Shown here: one piece after another, positions 63,281 to 64,000 of the stretch
Numbering within the stretch: the stretch's first letter is position 1
Layout of the letters: each line of letters begins with the position of its first letter
NCBI RefSeq assembly: GCF_040496035.1
Contig: NZ_JBEPJZ010000002.1
Span: 62,001 to 126,000 of the forward strand
Direction: 5' to 3'
Length of the DNA: 64,000 bases
Source of the DNA: Agromyces sp. SYSU T00194
Lineage (GTDB): Bacteria > Actinomycetota > Actinomycetes > Actinomycetales > Microbacteriaceae
The notes under the pieces: model-generated
Told to the model about the DNA's origin: nothing
Database searches by the model: none
Seen by the model: the letters and a program-made list of their open reading frames with translations, nothing else
Position numbers and translations under genes: made by a program

Positions 63281-64000
63281 GCCCGCGTGTGCTGCCGGCC
63301 GGGGCCGGATGCGGTGGACGTCTCGTCCGCGGCATCCGGCCCCGTCGTCGTCTCGGCGGTCTCGGCGTCCGCGAGCTCGTGCGCGTGCATGTGTCGCGCC
63401 TCGATGCGGTGCACGATGCGCTTGACCAGCAGCACGACCAGCGCGAAGACGACGATCGCGGCGACGAACAGGTAGCCCGCCCAGTGCAGCTCGTCGGAGA
63501 GCTCGCGGTAGCCGCCGGCCGCCGCGGAGCCCGCGCCGACGTAGGCGAACGACCAGATGACGCAGGCGGGAGCGGTCCACGCGAGGAAGCGCCGGTACGA
63601 CATCGTGCTCATGCCCACCGTGAGGGGGATGAGGGAGTGCAGCACCGGCAGGAAGCGCGACAGGAACACGGCGATGCCGCCCCGGCGTTCGAGGTAGGTC
63701 TGGGCGCGGTGCCAGTTGGACGCGCCGATCCACCGGCCGACGCGGCTGGCGCGCAGGTGCGGGCCGAACCAGCGCCCGATCGCGAACCCGATCGACTCGC
63801 CCGCGAGCGCCCCGACGATGACGGTGAGCGCGAGGGCGACGAACTGCACCGGGCCCTCCACGCCCGTGCTCGAGACCAGCACGATGGTGTCGCCCGGAAC
63901 CACGAGGCCGATCAGCACCGACGTCTCGAGCATGATCGCGAGTCCGGCGAGGAACGTGCGCAGCACCGGGTCGACGGATGCCACGGAGTCGAGCACGACG
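63277..64000 (-). CDS. DedA-family membrane protein, possibly partial at the start
   Basis: At least 239 residues with four or five membrane helices. DedA landmarks are an early LETSVLIGLVVPGDTIVLVS, GALAGESIGFAIGRWFGP, FLSRFLPVLHSLIPLTVGMS with the conserved F-x-R-F-x-P-x-x-R/H loop, and a later VGAGSAAAGGY. DedA proteins are flippase-like transporters for undecaprenyl or other phospholipids. A GTG at 63996 may be the start, but the reading frame stays open to the edge, so the true start may lie outside. The C-terminal 30 residues are polar and carry, in their DNA, the hairpin at 63300-63344. The stop overlaps opuCC tail to tail by four bases. Confidence 0.9.
   Translation of the reverse strand, partial: VVLDSVASVDPVLRTFLAGLAIMLETSVLIGLVVPGDTIVLVSSTGVEGPVQFVALALTVIVGALAGESIGFAIGRWFGPHLRASRVGRWIGASNWHRAQTYLERRGGIAVFLSRFLPVLHSLIPLTVGMSTMSYRRFLAWTAPACVIWSFAYVGAGSAAAGGYRELSDELHWAGYLFVAAIVVFALVVLLVKRIVHRIEARHMHAHELADAETAETTTGPDAADETSTASGPGRQHTRA
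63300..63344 (+). terminator. opuC operon terminator embedded in the dedA 3' coding end
   Basis: Bases 63300-63312 pair with 63332-63344 (13 bp); then one mismatch, G-C, T-G, and GGACG/CGTCC continue the stem to a TCT loop. In all 20 pairs with one interruption, in register. It begins 20 bases after the opuCC stop. It lies wholly within the reading frame of the convergent dedA gene, in the part encoding its polar tail. There is no T-tract. Confidence 0.65.

Overview
The window looks like a chromosomal segment of a high-G+C actinobacterium. The best fit is Microbacteriaceae (Agromyces/Microbacterium/Leifsonia-like). The reasons are strongly G/C-biased third codon positions, many GTG starts, many start codons lying 6-7 nt behind a TAnnnT box (leaderless style), a C50-carotenoid crt operon, a dcw cluster without murE, and DivIVA/SepF/YggT downstream of ftsZ. 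I see no rRNA, tRNA, CRISPR array, insertion sequence, prophage or integrative element. The segment is dense housekeeping DNA; the longest gap between genes is 289 bp (32804-33092).

Layout. 1-6723: DNA-repair and miscellaneous genes (SRAP peptidase fragment, EEP-family phosphatase/nuclease, stand-alone LigD-type polymerase, secreted lytic transglycosylase-like protein, NAD(P)H-hydrate epimerase, zinc metallopeptidase, small GNAT, SDR, S4 protein). 6733-12926: carotenoid operon idi-crtE-crtB-crtI-crtYe-crtYf-crtEb on the minus strand, almost every junction a 4-nt start/stop overlap, divergent from a MarR regulator across a perfect palindrome. 12945-15956: NUDIX hydrolase, CDP-alcohol phosphatidyltransferase, GarA/OdhI-like FHA protein and two MerR-like regulators (FtsR-like first). 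16045-22230: a ParA ATPase, pyruvate carboxylase, a second MinD/ParA-like ATPase and peptide deformylase. 22309-27422: acyl-CoA synthetase, ROK kinase, PlsC acyltransferase, class II DAHP synthase. 27490-32803: PASTA kinase, LysM protein, Rv2175c-like DNA-binding protein, polyprenyl diphosphate synthase and a DUF3040 protein, the same neighbourhood as mycobacterial aroG-pknL-Rv2175c-idsA2.

33093-51068 is the division and cell-wall cluster: mraZ, rsmH, ftsL, ftsI, murF, mraY, murD, ftsW, murG, murC, ftsQ, ftsZ, yggS, sepF, yggT, divIVA, lspA and an rluD-type pseudouridine synthase, all on the plus strand and often overlapping. It is followed by dnaE, a flavin reductase-like gene (minus), hisD, nrdR, pyrD, an APP1-like gene (minus), a TetR regulator, a four-gene OpuC-type osmolyte ABC transporter, and a DedA protein running into the right edge.

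How it fits together: idi and CrtE supply IPP/DMAPP and GGPP; CrtB, CrtI, the elongase CrtEb and the CrtYe/Yf cyclase would make a decaprenoxanthin-like C50 pigment under MarR control. The kinase, LysM protein, lytic transglycosylase-like protein and dcw cluster all act on peptidoglycan growth and division. Three regulators with likely targets inside the window (CrtR-like MarR, MraZ, FtsR-like MerR) can be paired with repeat or dyad elements in front of those targets. I did not find a convincing wholly new system. The most unusual signals are regulatory DNA (MraZ-type repeat arrays, the crt operator spanning two -10 boxes, an mraW-type RNA structure, a terminator hidden inside dedA) and the missing murE.
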